Assembly: GCA_019112735.1 (NCBI GenBank)
Contig: DXIS01000014.1
Coordinates: 1-64,000, forward strand
From: Candidatus Mediterraneibacter guildfordensis
Lineage (GTDB): Bacteria > Bacillota > Clostridia > Lachnospirales > Lachnospiraceae
Direction: 5' to 3'
Length of the DNA stretch: 64,000 nt
Made by a program: the position numbers and the translations under genes. Positions 36,920-46,805 of this stretch are shown here, in pieces (positions within the stretch are counted from its first letter, which is position 1; each line of letters opens with the position of its first letter). Under the pieces are notes generated by a model. That model worked only from the letters and a program-made list of their open reading frames with translations. It did no database searches and was not told the DNA's origin.

Positions 36920-38713
36920 TCATACTTTCCCGCCTGAAATGCTGTAATACCCGGCGCTGAACGGTGGCAGCCGGAACCGGTTTTTCTTCCTGTCATATAT
37001 CTGCTCTGCGCCGTCTTCTGATCCGGCGCTGTCAAAGATCTTCTTTATCACGCCCGCCCCGTCGAGATCCGCCACGAACTCCTGCTCCTCATCTGAAAAA
37101 TTGAAGACCGCGGCGATCCGCTCTTTTGCACTCCGGCGCTCAAAAGCATACACGCACTGCTCCTGCGCACTGCATTCGATCCATTTGAAGCCGGTTCTGT
37201 CATAATCCTCTTCCGAAAATGCCGGATGATCCAGGTAGAACCGGTTCAGCGCTTTCATGAATTCATGGAATTCCCGGTGCGCCGGATAGTCCAGAAGATC
37301 CCAGTCCAGTTCCCGCTTCTCATCCCACTCCCGGAAATGTCCCAGCTCATTTCCCATGAAATTCAGCTTTTTGCCCGGATGCGCATACATATACATGTAG
37401 AACGCCCGCGCCTGGGGGAATTTCATCTCATAATCCCCGTACATTTTCTGCAGGATCGTGGCCTTCCCGTGTACCACCTCATCGTGGGACAGCGGCAGAA
37501 GATACCGTTCGTCATAATAATAGGCCATGGAAAAGGTCAGCTTATGATAATCCCTCGCCCGGTATTCCGGCGCAGTCCGGAAATAATCAAGGGTATCGTT
37601 CATCCAGCCCATATCCCATTTGTAATCAAAGCCCAGACCGCCCTCTTCCACCGGTTTCGTCACGCCCGGGAATGACGTAGAATCTTCCGCCGCCAGGATC
37701 ACATCCGGATGGCGCGCTTTCAGTCCCTGGTTCATATATTTCAGAAATTCCACTGCATTGGAATTCACGCCCCGCTCCGGCATGCCCTGCCAGTAAATGG
37801 CCCGGCTGATGGCGTCCATCCTGAGCCCGTCCATATGGTATTCAGTAAGCCAGTATTCCGCCGCCGACTGCAGGAAGCTTCGCACTTCGCCCCTGGAATG
37901 CATGAAGTTCCGGCTGCCCCACTCACTGTATCCCACGTCATTGTGCGGGTATTCATAGAGCGCCGTGCCGTCATAATCGGCCAGCGCGTATCCGTCCACC
38001 GCGAAATGCACCGGCACAAAATCCAGGATCACACCGATCCCCTCCCGGTGGCAGGCGTCCACGAACCCCCGCAGCTGATCCGCCGTCCCGTACCGGGATG
38101 TGGGACTGTAGAATCCGGTTCCCTGATACCCCCAGGATTCGTCGCTCGGGTACTCATTCAGCGGCATGATCTCCACATAATTGTATCCGTTTTCCTTCAC
38201 GTACGGGATCAGGATATCTGCCATCTCCTCATAATCATACCAGGCGTCCGGCTCCTCTCCCGGCTTCTTAAACGATCCGAAATGTACCTCATATATGTTC
38301 AGCGGCTTTGCCCGGTGGTCGGATCTGCCCTTCATCCACTTCTCATCCCGGAACCGGTACGCATCCGTCTCCCGGATAACAGACGCTGTATTGGGCCTGA
38401 GTTCCATCCCGTATCCGTACGGGTCGCAGTGATCTACGTAATTTCCTGTCCGGTCATAGATCCGGTACTTATACATCATGCCGGGCTTCGCCTGATCCGA
38501 AACAAATTCCCAGAAATTCCCGTCATAGACCTTCTCCATCGGACTCTCCGTCCAGTCATTGAATTCCCCGATCACCGCGATCCGCGACGCCATCGGTGCG
38601 AACGTGCGAAAGACGGTCTCCCGCCCCCGTCCCCTTTCTTTGAACCGGACATGCGCGCCCAGATATTTATACGCGTCAAAACATTTTCCTGTATAGAAGC
38701 CGTAGTAATCCAT
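36920..38713 (-). CDS. glgB: 1,4-alpha-glucan branching enzyme, GH13
   Basis: 597 residues. An N-terminal CBM48 domain (about 20-115, IAVIGEFNDWTESPMEKV) precedes the GH13 barrel. WGYQGTGFYSPTSRYGTADQ, the nucleophile D300 in GLRMDAIS, the acid/base E343 in AAEDSTSFPG and LSHDEVVHGK are all present. It forms alpha-1,6 branches in glycogen. The ATG at 38713 has AAGGAG 7 nt upstream; the ATG at 38731 lies before that site. No other glycogen genes are adjacent. Confidence 0.95.
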   Translation of the reverse strand: MDYYGFYTGKCFDAYKYLGAHVRFKERGRGRETVFRTFAPMASRIAVIGEFNDWTESPMEKVYDGNFWEFVSDQAKPGMMYKYRIYDRTGNYVDHCDPYGYGMELRPNTASVIRETDAYRFRDEKWMKGRSDHRAKPLNIYEVHFGSFKKPGEEPDAWYDYEEMADILIPYVKENGYNYVEIMPLNEYPSDESWGYQGTGFYSPTSRYGTADQLRGFVDACHREGIGVILDFVPVHFAVDGYALADYDGTALYEYPHNDVGYSEWGSRNFMHSRGEVRSFLQSAAEYWLTEYHMDGLRMDAISRAIYWQGMPERGVNSNAVEFLKYMNQGLKARHPDVILAAEDSTSFPGVTKPVEEGGLGFDYKWDMGWMNDTLDYFRTAPEYRARDYHKLTFSMAYYYDERYLLPLSHDEVVHGKATILQKMYGDYEMKFPQARAFYMYMYAHPGKKLNFMGNELGHFREWDEKRELDWDLLDYPAHREFHEFMKALNRFYLDHPAFSEEDYDRTGFKWIECSAQEQCVYAFERRSAKERIAAVFNFSDEEQEFVADLDGAGVIKKIFDSAGSEDGAEQIYDRKKNRFRLPPFSAGYYSISGGKV

Positions 38714-38906
38714 GTTTTTACTCCTTTTCATCGTGAAATAATCGACACCCGTCGGTTTTTGTCCTATAATGAGGATACCCTTAATACATACAGAAATACA
38801 CCGGCAGTTCCGGATAAGCGTCGGATAACCAACTCTTGTCTGAAATTGTCGGATTAAATGATTCTCAGGATTCCGCAGAAGGATCCGGAAAGGCTGAAAA
38901 CATATT

Positions 38907-39440
38907 ATGGATCTTCGTATTCAGAAAACAGAACATGCCATTAAAAATGCGTTCATTGAACTGCGCTCAAAAAAGCCCCTTGAAAAGATCACCGTAAAAG
39001 AACTCTGTGAGCTCGCAATGATCAATAAGTCGACTTTTTATTCTCATTACGAGGACATCTACGCCCTGTCCGAAACGATGGAACAGGAAACCGTCGCCTC
39101 GATCATCGGGAGCATCGGTCACCTGAAAGACTATACTCCCGAAAAATCAGATATCTATACACGGGAACTCTGCCTGGCATTCATGTCGCAGATCTCACTT
39201 ATCCGGATCCTTTTTTCCGGACGGGAACAGAGCCATCTCGGATACCGGCTCGACACCGCGCTGAAAGAAATGCTTTTTCATAAATATCCGGAATTCAGAA
39301 ATGACATGTCAAAGCAGCTCCTGATATCCTACTGCATACAGGGCGCATACCACGCCTATCTGAACAATCCGCAGGCTGATACAGATACCTATGTTGCGAC
39401 GGTGGAACAGATTGTCCGGTGTCTGAAACCACTGCTGTAG
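38907..39440 (+). CDS. TetR-family regulator
   Basis: 177 residues. The N-terminal helix-turn-helix reads AIKNAFIELRSKKPLEKITV and then KELCELAMINKSTFYSHYED. The C-terminal part (about 80-177) resembles the TetR_C_7/DhaS-like group found in many Clostridia. It is divergent from glgB with 193 bp between start codons, which contain no obvious palindrome that I can assign. Ligand and targets are unknown. Confidence 0.87.
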   Translation: MDLRIQKTEHAIKNAFIELRSKKPLEKITVKELCELAMINKSTFYSHYEDIYALSETMEQETVASIIGSIGHLKDYTPEKSDIYTRELCLAFMSQISLIRILFSGREQSHLGYRLDTALKEMLFHKYPEFRNDMSKQLLISYCIQGAYHAYLNNPQADTDTYVATVEQIVRCLKPLL

Positions 39441-39494
39441 ACAACGTAAAAAAACAGTACAAAAGATTGTGCATTCTGCCACATTGATTTCTCT

Positions 39495-39537
39495 CCTGCC
39501 GGGGTCTATAATAGACAAACATCCGGCAGGGATTTTT
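39495..39537 (+). terminator. Terminator of the tetR gene with nested palindrome
   Basis: CCTGCCGG (39495-39502) / CCGGCAGG (39523-39530) followed by GATTTTTC. The loop itself contains the palindrome GTCTATAATAGAC (39504-39516). Confidence 0.75.
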
Positions 39538-39633
39538 CTTTCTCTGTCATTGTTCAAATTTTATCTGGTCCTGCAGACCACATCCGGCGGTTTCCGCCAG
39601 CTGTTCCTTTCACTGCATTACGCACGCAAAAGG

Positions 39634-39661
39634 TTGCAACTGTCCACTTTTTTTCTATAAT
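39634..39661 (+). promoter_or_regulatory. Promoter of the Rpn-type pseudogene
   Basis: TTGCAA (39634-39639), 16-bp spacer, TATAAT (39656-39661), followed 1 bp later by a GGAGG ribosome site, which would leave almost no leader. Confidence 0.55.
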
Positions 39662-39674
39662 GGAGGTGTAATTA

Positions 39675-40553
39675 TTGAACCGAAAACTACATAACGATCA
39701 GGATTATCCCATTGCAAACAGGGAGTACAAGGACGGACTCTTCCGAATGGTATTCCAGAAGAAAGAAGACCGATATCTCATTTCTCATCAGCGGCATGAT
39801 GAACCTGTATGAACATCAGAGTACCTTTAATCCAAACATGCCGGTACGCGGACTGATCTACCTGTGCAGGCTTTACGAAAAATATATCGTTAAAAATGAG
39901 ATTGACATTTATACTTCCTCGCTGAAAGAGCTCCCCTTCCCGCAGTATTTTGTATTTTACAACGGGACGGAAAAAGAACCGGACCGGCAGGAATTAAAAC
40001 TGTCGGACATGTTCAAGGCACCGCCTGTTTCCCGAACTCCCGCCCTGGAATGTATCGCAACCATGCTGAACATTAATTACGGGCATAATAAAGAACTGAT
40101 GGAGAAGTGTCAAAGACTCCGCGAATATGCTGTTTTCGTCGAAACTGTCCGGCAGGAACTTACTTCCGGCACAGACTTCGACCAGTCCGTGGCAAACGCC
40201 GTAGACATCTGTATAAACGGCAACATTCTTAAGGATATCCTGACCGACCAAAAAGCAGAGGTGATCCAGATGATCTTGGAAACATACGATAAAGAGCTGC
40301 ACGATAAAACATTAAGGCATGAAGGATATGAAGAGGATATAATAAAGGTTCTGCAGATGGATACATTAAAGGCTCGACTGACGGATATGATACTGGCTTT
40401 CATGATGGAATTGATACCGGAATTTTACAACTCATATCCACTCTTCAGGAACTCAATTTATCCCGGGAAGAGACTTTCGCAAAAATACAGGAAAAATATG
40501 ATCTTTCCCCGGAAGATACTGAGAGCTATATGCTGAAGTACTGGAAAGAATAA
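39675..40553 (+). pseudogene. Rpn-family (PD-(D/E)XK recombination-promoting nuclease) gene with deletion and frameshift
   Basis: After GGAGG and a TTG start, the frame reads DQDYPIANREYKDGLFRMVF and QKKED, a normal Rpn/DUF4351-type start. It then breaks near 39768, where about 30 codons including the expected YNAxNGTDY and LENAIYM region are missing and the downstream frame (NDISFLISG-like, MNLYEHQSTFNPNMPVRGLI) is shifted. A second shift lies near 40330: reading one frame over restores the glycine-rich repeat GSADGYIKGSTDGYDTGFHD and the normal ending LSPEDTESYMLKYWKE with a stop at 40551-40553. The gene therefore has two independent lesions and should be inactive. Confidence 0.78.
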
Positions 40554-40579
40554 TCTATTTGGGTTTATCGCGCAAAATG

Positions 40580-40608
40580 CCGTCAGTCATACAGGCTGAC
40601 GGTATTAT
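40580..40608 (+). terminator. Terminator after the Rpn-type pseudogene
   Basis: CCGTCAG / CTGACGG stem with a 9-nt loop and TATTATTA after it. Confidence 0.65.
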
Positions 40609-40614
40609 TATATA

Positions 40615-40660
40615 TTGACACAGGTGCTACTTTGCTTTACAATATAGTAAAGCTACTTTG
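40615..40660 (+). promoter_or_regulatory. Promoter and operator of the padR operon
   Basis: TTGACA (40615-40620), 17-bp spacer, TACAAT (40638-40643). An inverted repeat CTTTAC-AATATA-GTAAAG (40635-40652) covers the -10 box, and GCTACTTTG occurs directly repeated at 40626-40634 and 40652-40660. PadR proteins commonly repress their own operon through such dyads. Confidence 0.75.
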
Positions 40661-40680
40661 TATTACAAGGCAGGTGTAAT

Positions 40681-41016
40681 ATGATACCATCTCAAATGCT
40701 GAAAGGAACTCTTGAAGGTTGTATTCTGGCCATCATCAGCAAAAATGAAACCTATGGTTATGAAATATCAAAACAGCTTGAAACTTACGGTTTCGGAGAG
40801 ATTGCTGAAGGAACGATCTATCCCCTTCTTCTCCGTCTGGAGAAAAACGGAATGATCTCTGCCGTCTATCGTCAGTCCGACTTCGGACCGAAACGGAAAT
40901 ATTATTTCCTGACAGAAAAAGGCCGCGGGGAATTGCTGGACTTCACCGAAAATTATCGTGAACTTTCAAATGCTGTGGAACATCTTTTTGCAGATATAAT
41001 GGAGGAGAAACCATGA
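40681..41016 (+). CDS. PadR-family transcriptional regulator
   Basis: 111 residues of the short PadR type. LKGTLEGCILAIISKNETYG, YEISKQLETYGF, EGTIYPLLLRLEKNGMI and RKYYFLTEKGRGEL form the winged helix and the dimerising helix. It overlaps the next gene by 4 nt (ATGA), a pairing typical of PadR with a HAAS/DUF1048-like membrane protein. An operator-like dyad sits over its own promoter, so autorepression is likely. Confidence 0.93.
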   Translation: MIPSQMLKGTLEGCILAIISKNETYGYEISKQLETYGFGEIAEGTIYPLLLRLEKNGMISAVYRQSDFGPKRKYYFLTEKGRGELLDFTENYRELSNAVEHLFADIMEEKP

Positions 41017-41666
41017 GCAGACGTGTAAAAGACTTACTTAAAGAAAATAACCGGATGAATGATCTGCTGTCCGAAGAGGGACAGCATGTTCTGACCGATA
41101 TTATCGTTTATCTTCGCGGTATGCCGATTACGATGTATCAGCAGGAAATGATCCGCAGCGATGTAACACGGATGCTGATCGACGGAGAACAGCGCGGCAG
41201 TTCTGCAAATGATGTTATCGGACCCGACTACCGCGAATTCTGCGACAACATCGTAAAAGAGCTTCCGCCGTTAAGTGTAAAGGAGAAAATACTCGGTCAC
41301 ATACGAGATCTGCTTCCTGCAATGATCGTCCTGCTTGTCATCTGGACTTTCGGGAGCTCTGTCCGTATTGCAGCAGGCATATTCCGGACATTTTACTGTC
41401 CCGTAACAGCCGGAGATCTTCTGAGCGGACTGTTGATCATATTTGCAGCTGAAAGACTTATTAATTATCTCTGCAGGCATTCTTTTCAGGACTCTCATTC
41501 ATGGGACATCGGCTTTGGGGTTTTGATCGCTGTCACACTTGTATTGTCCCTTATAGTTAAAATGGTATTAACTTTTAAGCTATTTTATATTCATCTTGCA
41601 CTTGCAGCATTAATCATACTTGTGCTGTTTTTGATTTATAAAATAGTTGACAAATATACCGATTAA
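41013..41666 (+). CDS. Membrane protein paired with PadR (DUF1048/HAAS-like)
   Basis: 217 residues. The soluble N-terminal part (1-95) reads NRMNDLLSEEGQHVLTDIIV and contains DVTRMLIDGEQRG, resembling the HAAS/DUF1048 domain that often accompanies PadR. Four helices follow (about 98-118, 128-148, 165-185, 190-212). The function is unknown; the genes are probably co-regulated by PadR. Family assignment is by context and general pattern only. Confidence 0.65.
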   Translation: MSRRVKDLLKENNRMNDLLSEEGQHVLTDIIVYLRGMPITMYQQEMIRSDVTRMLIDGEQRGSSANDVIGPDYREFCDNIVKELPPLSVKEKILGHIRDLLPAMIVLLVIWTFGSSVRIAAGIFRTFYCPVTAGDLLSGLLIIFAAERLINYLCRHSFQDSHSWDIGFGVLIAVTLVLSLIVKMVLTFKLFYIHLALAALIILVLFLIYKIVDKYTD

Positions 41667-41692
41667 CAGGCTCTTCTGCCGGTTTTCTGATT

Positions 41693-43276
41693 TCATCCCC
41701 GGCCGTACAGTTCCAGTATCTTCTCCACCATCGCATCCATGGACGCCTGCTTTGCGGTCGTGGTCTGCATTCCGTATTCCGCTGCGGCACGTGCAGTCTG
41801 CTCCCCGATGCACACGGCGCGGATCCGGCTGAAATCCAGTCCCGGCTTTTCATCCCCGGCATCCATTGCAGCCACAAATCCGCGGACAGTGGAGCCGCTT
41901 GTAAATGTCACGGCATCGATCTCTCCGTTCCGGAACAATTCCGCTGTCTCGTCCCTGAGCAGCGGATCCATCTCGTATACCGTGCGGTACAGCGGGATAT
42001 CCGCAACCTCAAGCCCCGCCTCTGTAAGGGGCGGGATCAGTTCTTCGGATCCTTTTTCGGCACGGACGATCAGGATATGATCCCCGGCTTCTGCGGTCTC
42101 CGCCAGTTTTTCACCAAGCTGTCCCGCGCTGTAAACGTCCGGCACCGCATCCGGAAACAGACCGTGCTTTTCAAGCGCGGCCCCGGTAGCGGATCCAATG
42201 GCGCCGATCTTCACACGATTTTGTCCAAATATATCCCGAAGATCCATCCGCATCTCCCGGATCAGATCAAAAAATACAGACACCCCGATCGGGCTTGTGA
42301 AGACAAGCCACTTCTGCTGTTTCATCTCGGCGAACCTCACGAGCGCCTCCCGCAAAGGTTCATTTGGCGTGATCATCTCTGTCCGGATCGCCGGCATCTC
42401 AATGACCTGCGCCCCCAGATCCCTCAGTCGTCCTGCAAGAACAGACATATTCTGGCGGGGCCTTGTAAGCAGGAACTGCCGTCCGCCAAGAGGCCGGTCT
42501 TCCGCCCAGTGCAGTTGTTCGGAAAGGGCGCAGACTTTTCCTACAAGGATGATGGCCGGCGTGCGGATCCCGGCCCGGTCCGCCTCTTCTTTTAATGTTC
42601 CCACCGTAGCCGTCACTCTTCTCTGACGCGCAGTGGTCCCCCGCTCCAGCACAGCGGCCGGCATCTCGGGCGGCATTCCGGCGTTCATCAGTCCATCCAG
42701 GATCATTCCCATAGAAGATATGCTCATCAGAAACACAAGCGTTCCGTTCAGTTTCACCAGGGACTCAAAGTCAATACTGAGCGTCCCGTCCTTTCTGGCG
42801 TGTCCGGTGATCACATGGAAGGAAGAGGTATAATCCCGGTGCGTGACCGGGATTCCCGCATAGGCGGGCACCGCCACGGAAGATGTGATGCCCGGGACCA
42901 CTTCGAAGGAAATGCCTTCCCGGATCAGTTCTTCCAGTTCTTCACCGCCCCGCCCGAAGACGAACGGATCTCCGCCTTTAAGACGGAGCACTTTTTTGCC
43001 TTTTTTCGCTTCCCGCACCAGGATCCGGTTGATCTCATCCTGGGGCACCGGATGGTTTCCTGCATGCTTGCCCACATAGATCACTTCCGTTTCCGGCGGG
43101 ATACGGCTCAGGATCTCAGTGCTGATAAGAGCGTCATAGACGATCACATCCGCACTTTCGATCAACTCCGCGGCCTTCACCGTGAGCAGGCCCGCATCGC
43201 CCGGCCCGGCCCCGGCCAGCCAGACTTTCCCGGCCGGTCCTGTATATTTTTCTGAATGATTCTTTCCTGTTTCCAT
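41693..43276 (-). CDS. cobA-hemD: Fused uroporphyrinogen-III C-methyltransferase / uroporphyrinogen-III synthase
   Basis: 527 residues. Residues about 17-260 form the SAM-dependent methyltransferase (VWLAGAGPGDAGLLTVKAAE, VIYVGKHAGNHPVPQDEIN, LRLKGGDPFVFGRGGEE, YAGIPVTHRDY). Residues about 265-525 form HemD (LLTRPRQNMSVLAGRL, VFTSPIGVSVFF, TFTSGSTVRGFVAAM). It makes uroporphyrinogen III and methylates it to precorrin-2. The fusion is usual in Clostridia. I start at the ATG at 43276, with AGAGG just upstream, and not at 43303, which overlaps hemC. Confidence 0.94.
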   Translation of the reverse strand: METGKNHSEKYTGPAGKVWLAGAGPGDAGLLTVKAAELIESADVIVYDALISTEILSRIPPETEVIYVGKHAGNHPVPQDEINRILVREAKKGKKVLRLKGGDPFVFGRGGEELEELIREGISFEVVPGITSSVAVPAYAGIPVTHRDYTSSFHVITGHARKDGTLSIDFESLVKLNGTLVFLMSISSMGMILDGLMNAGMPPEMPAAVLERGTTARQRRVTATVGTLKEEADRAGIRTPAIILVGKVCALSEQLHWAEDRPLGGRQFLLTRPRQNMSVLAGRLRDLGAQVIEMPAIRTEMITPNEPLREALVRFAEMKQQKWLVFTSPIGVSVFFDLIREMRMDLRDIFGQNRVKIGAIGSATGAALEKHGLFPDAVPDVYSAGQLGEKLAETAEAGDHILIVRAEKGSEELIPPLTEAGLEVADIPLYRTVYEMDPLLRDETAELFRNGEIDAVTFTSGSTVRGFVAAMDAGDEKPGLDFSRIRAVCIGEQTARAAAEYGMQTTTAKQASMDAMVEKILELYGRG

Positions 43277-43296
43277 ATAGCCTCTTTCTTTCCCGG

Positions 43297-44184
43297 TCAG
43301 CATGCTGCCCGGCTCATCATTTTCTGCGCCAGTTCTTCCCCTGCCTGACGCGCCTTTGAGATCTCGCTTATGATCGTATCCGTCGCATAGTCCGCTGAAT
43401 TTTCACTGTAATATAATCCGGTCAGCTTCAGCTCACTGCCATGGATCTGCGCATGCGCCGCACAGGGAGACGTACAGTCTCCGCCGACCGCACGGATGAA
43501 CTGCCGCTCCGCCTCCGCCGCTGCGCGTGCGTCCCGGTCATTGATCTGATCCAGCCACTCCCAGCGTGCGTCTTTCCTGCCCTGGACAGCCAGAATGCCC
43601 TGCCCCGCCGCCGGGATGATCTCATCCACGGAAAAATATTTTCCGATCACATGCGCCATATCAAGGCGGTTTAATCCGGCTGCCGCCAAAAGCGTACCGT
43701 CATATCCTTCTGTCTCAAGTTTCCGCAGCCGGGTCTGGACATTCCCCCGGATCCCGCGAAAAGAGCAGCCCGGGAAGAGCCGTTTCATCTGGATCATCCG
43801 CCGGCTGCTGGATGTGCCGACCACACCGTCTTCCGGCAGTTTTTGAAGTCCGGGCTTAAGAAGGAGCACATCCCTGGGATCCTCCCGCCGCCCGCAGGCC
43901 AGGATCGGGAAATCCGGGTTCTCCTCCATGGGCACATCTTTTAAGCTGTGGACCGCGATATCGATCCGTCCGTCCATGAGCGCCCGGTCCAGTTCTTTTA
44001 CAAAAAGCCCTTTGCCGCCGATCTTCGCCAGGCTTTTATCCAGGATCTTATCCCCGGTCGTTTTCATGGTCACGATCTCGACTTCCATTTCCGGGCAGAG
44101 CCGCAGGATCTGGTCCCGGATGATCTCTGCCTGCCTCACCGCCAGCAGGCTTTCCCTGCTTCCAATCCTTACTGTTTTCTGCAT
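43297..44184 (-). CDS. hemC: Hydroxymethylbilane synthase (porphobilinogen deaminase)
   Basis: 295 residues; it joins four porphobilinogens into hydroxymethylbilane. RIGSRESLLAVRQAEIIRDQ, KGLFVKELDRALMDGRIDIA, HSLKDVPME and GTSSSRRMIQMKRLFPG are intact. The dipyrromethane-cofactor cysteine is in RAVGGDCTSPCAAHA. AGGAAGGAAATTCG precedes the ATG. It lies 12 bp after cbiP and supplies the fused CobA-HemD encoded next. Confidence 0.95.
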   Translation of the reverse strand: MQKTVRIGSRESLLAVRQAEIIRDQILRLCPEMEVEIVTMKTTGDKILDKSLAKIGGKGLFVKELDRALMDGRIDIAVHSLKDVPMEENPDFPILACGRREDPRDVLLLKPGLQKLPEDGVVGTSSSRRMIQMKRLFPGCSFRGIRGNVQTRLRKLETEGYDGTLLAAAGLNRLDMAHVIGKYFSVDEIIPAAGQGILAVQGRKDARWEWLDQINDRDARAAAEAERQFIRAVGGDCTSPCAAHAQIHGSELKLTGLYYSENSADYATDTIISEISKARQAGEELAQKMMSRAAC

Positions 44185-44196
44185 CGAATTTCCTTC

Positions 44197-45732
44197 CTAT
44201 TTCCCTGTTTCAATGATCTGATAAATGCGTTCCATATCCAGGCTTGCCCGGATAATGTCCGCCAGCTTATCATACTGCTCTTCCTTGTATGCCTTCCAGT
44301 CCGTCACTTTGATCCGGGACGGATCATATCCTTTTTCTTTCAGCAGGGCGCTTACGAATCCTTTCGCGCACCCCGGCGCGTCAAAGATCCCGTGGACGTA
44401 GCATCCGTATACATTCCCGCTCCAGGCGCCGTCGGTATGCGCTTTGCGCCCCGGCTCCTGCAGGGCGGAGAATTCCACAAGCGCCCGGCCGCCGGTCCTG
44501 CCGGCTTCAGCAGACTCCAGAAGGACGCTCTCACCCATATGGATCTCATATCCTTCAAATGCGGTTCCATTTAATTCCTGCAGGATCCCGCCCGGGTTCA
44601 GAAACCGCCCTTCGACCCGCGTTCGCGTCTTCTCTTCACTGAAAACAGTCCGCACCGGCAGAAGCCCCATCCCCCGGACAGCCCCTTTCTGCTCCGCCCC
44701 GAAGGGATCGGCTACTTCCTCTCCCAGCATCTGATAGCCGCCGCAGATGCCGAATACAAGGCCGCCCGAAGAAGCGTGCCTTAATATCTTCGCCTCCAGT
44801 CCGTTCTGGCGCATCCAGAGCAGATCCTGTATGGTATTCTTGCTGCCCGGCAGGATGACCGCATCCGGCGATCCGAACTCCGCCGGCGAGGAGACATACC
44901 TGACATTTACTTCTTCCATGGCCTCCAGCGGGGCAATATCTGTAAAATTCGAGATCCTGGGGAGCCGGATCACTGCAATCTCTAAAAGTCCCGCCCCGTC
45001 TTTCTTCTGAAAACGTTCGGTCAGGCTGTCCTCTTCATCAATGTCCAGATGAAAATACGGGACCACCCCCGTCACAGGGATCCCGGCCCGCTCCTCCAGC
45101 ATGCGCAGCCCCGGCTCCAGGATGGAGACGTCTCCGCGGAACTTATTGATGATCAGTCCCCTGATGCGCTGCCGCTCCTGTTCTTCCAGCAGCATGACCG
45201 TCCCGATGAGCTGGGCAAATACACCGCCCCGGTCGATATCCCCGGCCAGCAGGACCGGTGCGTCCACAAGCTCTGCCAGTCCCATATTTACAATATCATC
45301 CTGCTTCAGATTGATCTCTGCCGGGCTGCCCGCCCCCTCGATCACGATCACATCGTACTGCCGCCTCAGTTTCTCATAAGCTTCCATGATATAAGGGATA
45401 TATTCTTTTTTATGCCGGTAATATTCCACCGCAGACATATTGCCGACGGACCGGCCGTTAATGATCACCTGGGAGCCGGTGTCGTTGGTCGGCTTGAGCA
45501 GGATCGGGTTCATGGCCACGTCCGGTTCGATCCCGGCCGCCTCCGCCTGCATCACCTGGGCACGCCCCATCTCCAGCCCGTCCCGGGTGATAAAGGAATT
45601 GAGCGCCATATTCTGGGATTTAAAAGGGGCCACGCGGTATCCATCCTGACGGAGCACCCGGCAGAGTCCGCCTGCGAGCACACTCTTCCCGGCATTGGAC
45701 ATGGTCCCCTGTATCATGATCGAACCTTTCAT
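44197..45732 (-). CDS. cbiP: Cobyric acid synthase
   Basis: 511 residues. The N-terminal dethiobiotin-synthetase-like ATP domain ([36 protein letters not shown]) is followed by a type-1 glutamine amidotransferase domain (about 250-490) with the nucleophile Cys in [15 protein letters not shown] and His in CYVHGIFD. It amidates four side chains of cobyrinic acid a,c-diamide. The ATG overlaps the end of cobD (ATGA), so translation is coupled. Confidence 0.95.
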   Translation of the reverse strand: MKGSIMIQGTMSNAGKSVLAGGLCRVLRQDGYRVAPFKSQNMALNSFITRDGLEMGRAQVMQAEAAGIEPDVAMNPILLKPTNDTGSQVIINGRSVGNMSAVEYYRHKKEYIPYIMEAYEKLRRQYDVIVIEGAGSPAEINLKQDDIVNMGLAELVDAPVLLAGDIDRGGVFAQLIGTVMLLEEQERQRIRGLIINKFRGDVSILEPGLRMLEERAGIPVTGVVPYFHLDIDEEDSLTERFQKKDGAGLLEIAVIRLPRISNFTDIAPLEAMEEVNVRYVSSPAEFGSPDAVILPGSKNTIQDLLWMRQNGLEAKILRHASSGGLVFGICGGYQMLGEEVADPFGAEQKGAVRGMGLLPVRTVFSEEKTRTRVEGRFLNPGGILQELNGTAFEGYEIHMGESVLLESAEAGRTGGRALVEFSALQEPGRKAHTDGAWSGNVYGCYVHGIFDAPGCAKGFVSALLKEKGYDPSRIKVTDWKAYKEEQYDKLADIIRASLDMERIYQIIETGK

Positions 45733-46775
45733 TTTCCGGCCTCCTCTATCTCTCTTATCGCAGACATCAGACGCAAATTTTCCTCACGCGTCCGCACGGC
45801 GATCCGGTACCATCCCCTTCCAAGTCCCGGATAATTTGCACAGTCCCGGATCAGGATCCCGACGGATCTGAGCCGGTTAAAAAGATCTGTCTCCTCATGT
45901 ATGAGAATGAAATTTGCATCAGAAGAAATAAAATCAATTCCCATTCCTGTCAGTTCAGCTTCAAGGAACTCCCGCTCCACGCGCACCAGTCCCTGCGCTT
46001 CAGACACATAGTCATCCTCATCCAGCGCGGCGAGCCCGGCCATCTGCGCCGGGACAGAGACGCTCCAGGGCTGTCCGGCTTCCTCCATCCGCTCCAGCAG
46101 GTCCCGGTCGGAAGAGACGCCGTATCCCAGACGCATTCCAGGCATGGCATAGATCTTCGTAAATGCCCGAAGCAGAAACAAGTGCGGATACCGCTCAGTC
46201 TCTCTCAGCATGGACCGTTCATCCGCATTCTCCAGGAATCCGATAAAGCACTCGTCCAGCACCAACCGGATCCTGCGGTCTTTGCAGATCTTAGCGATCT
46301 CCATCAGCAGTTCTTTCCCGATCACCTGTCCGGACGGATTGGTCGGCGAACAGAGAAACACCATATCATACTGCGCTTCCAGTTCCTTCAGAAAATGTTC
46401 ATCTATACAGAAGCAACTCTCAGGTTTCGTCTCATAATATGTAATCTTGCATCCGACCGTTTTCAGCGCCTGCTCATATTCGGAAAATGCAGGAATCGGA
46501 ATCAGCGCCCGCCCCGGCTTCTCCGCCAGCGCCAGCCGGTAGATCAGATCCGCCGCCCCGTTTCCGAATACATAATGATCCTCTGCGATGCCCTGTTTTA
46601 GCGACAGCTTCTCCCGAAGCATCCTGCACCAGCTGTCCGGATAGGCCGCCATCCGCTCCGCTCCCTGCTTTGCCGCCCTGACCACGCCTTCCGGCGGTCC
46701 CAGCGGATTCACATTTACGGAAAAATCAAGGTCCGGCTTATGCGTATAGATATCTCCTCCGTGTCCGTATATCAT
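45729..46775 (-). CDS. cobD: L-threonine-O-3-phosphate decarboxylase
   Basis: 348 residues, PLP-dependent, aminotransferase fold. [20 protein letters not shown] and NPLGPP are the typical start; [14 protein letters not shown] and the PLP lysine in [18 protein letters not shown] follow. It makes (R)-1-amino-2-propanol phosphate for the lower cobalamin loop. Histidinol-phosphate aminotransferase is similar, but the HGGD start and neighbours favour CobD. AGGAG precedes the ATG. Confidence 0.92.
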   Translation of the reverse strand: MIYGHGGDIYTHKPDLDFSVNVNPLGPPEGVVRAAKQGAERMAAYPDSWCRMLREKLSLKQGIAEDHYVFGNGAADLIYRLALAEKPGRALIPIPAFSEYEQALKTVGCKITYYETKPESCFCIDEHFLKELEAQYDMVFLCSPTNPSGQVIGKELLMEIAKICKDRRIRLVLDECFIGFLENADERSMLRETERYPHLFLLRAFTKIYAMPGMRLGYGVSSDRDLLERMEEAGQPWSVSVPAQMAGLAALDEDDYVSEAQGLVRVEREFLEAELTGMGIDFISSDANFILIHEETDLFNRLRSVGILIRDCANYPGLGRGWYRIAVRTREENLRLMSAIREIEEAGK

Positions 46776-46805
46776 AATCTGTCTCCTGTTATCTGTTTTG
46801 GTCTA

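Noticed and set aside
37709-38857. 382-codon plus-strand frame opposite glgB
   Set aside because: Shadow of glgB; no domain, and it runs through the glgB promoter.
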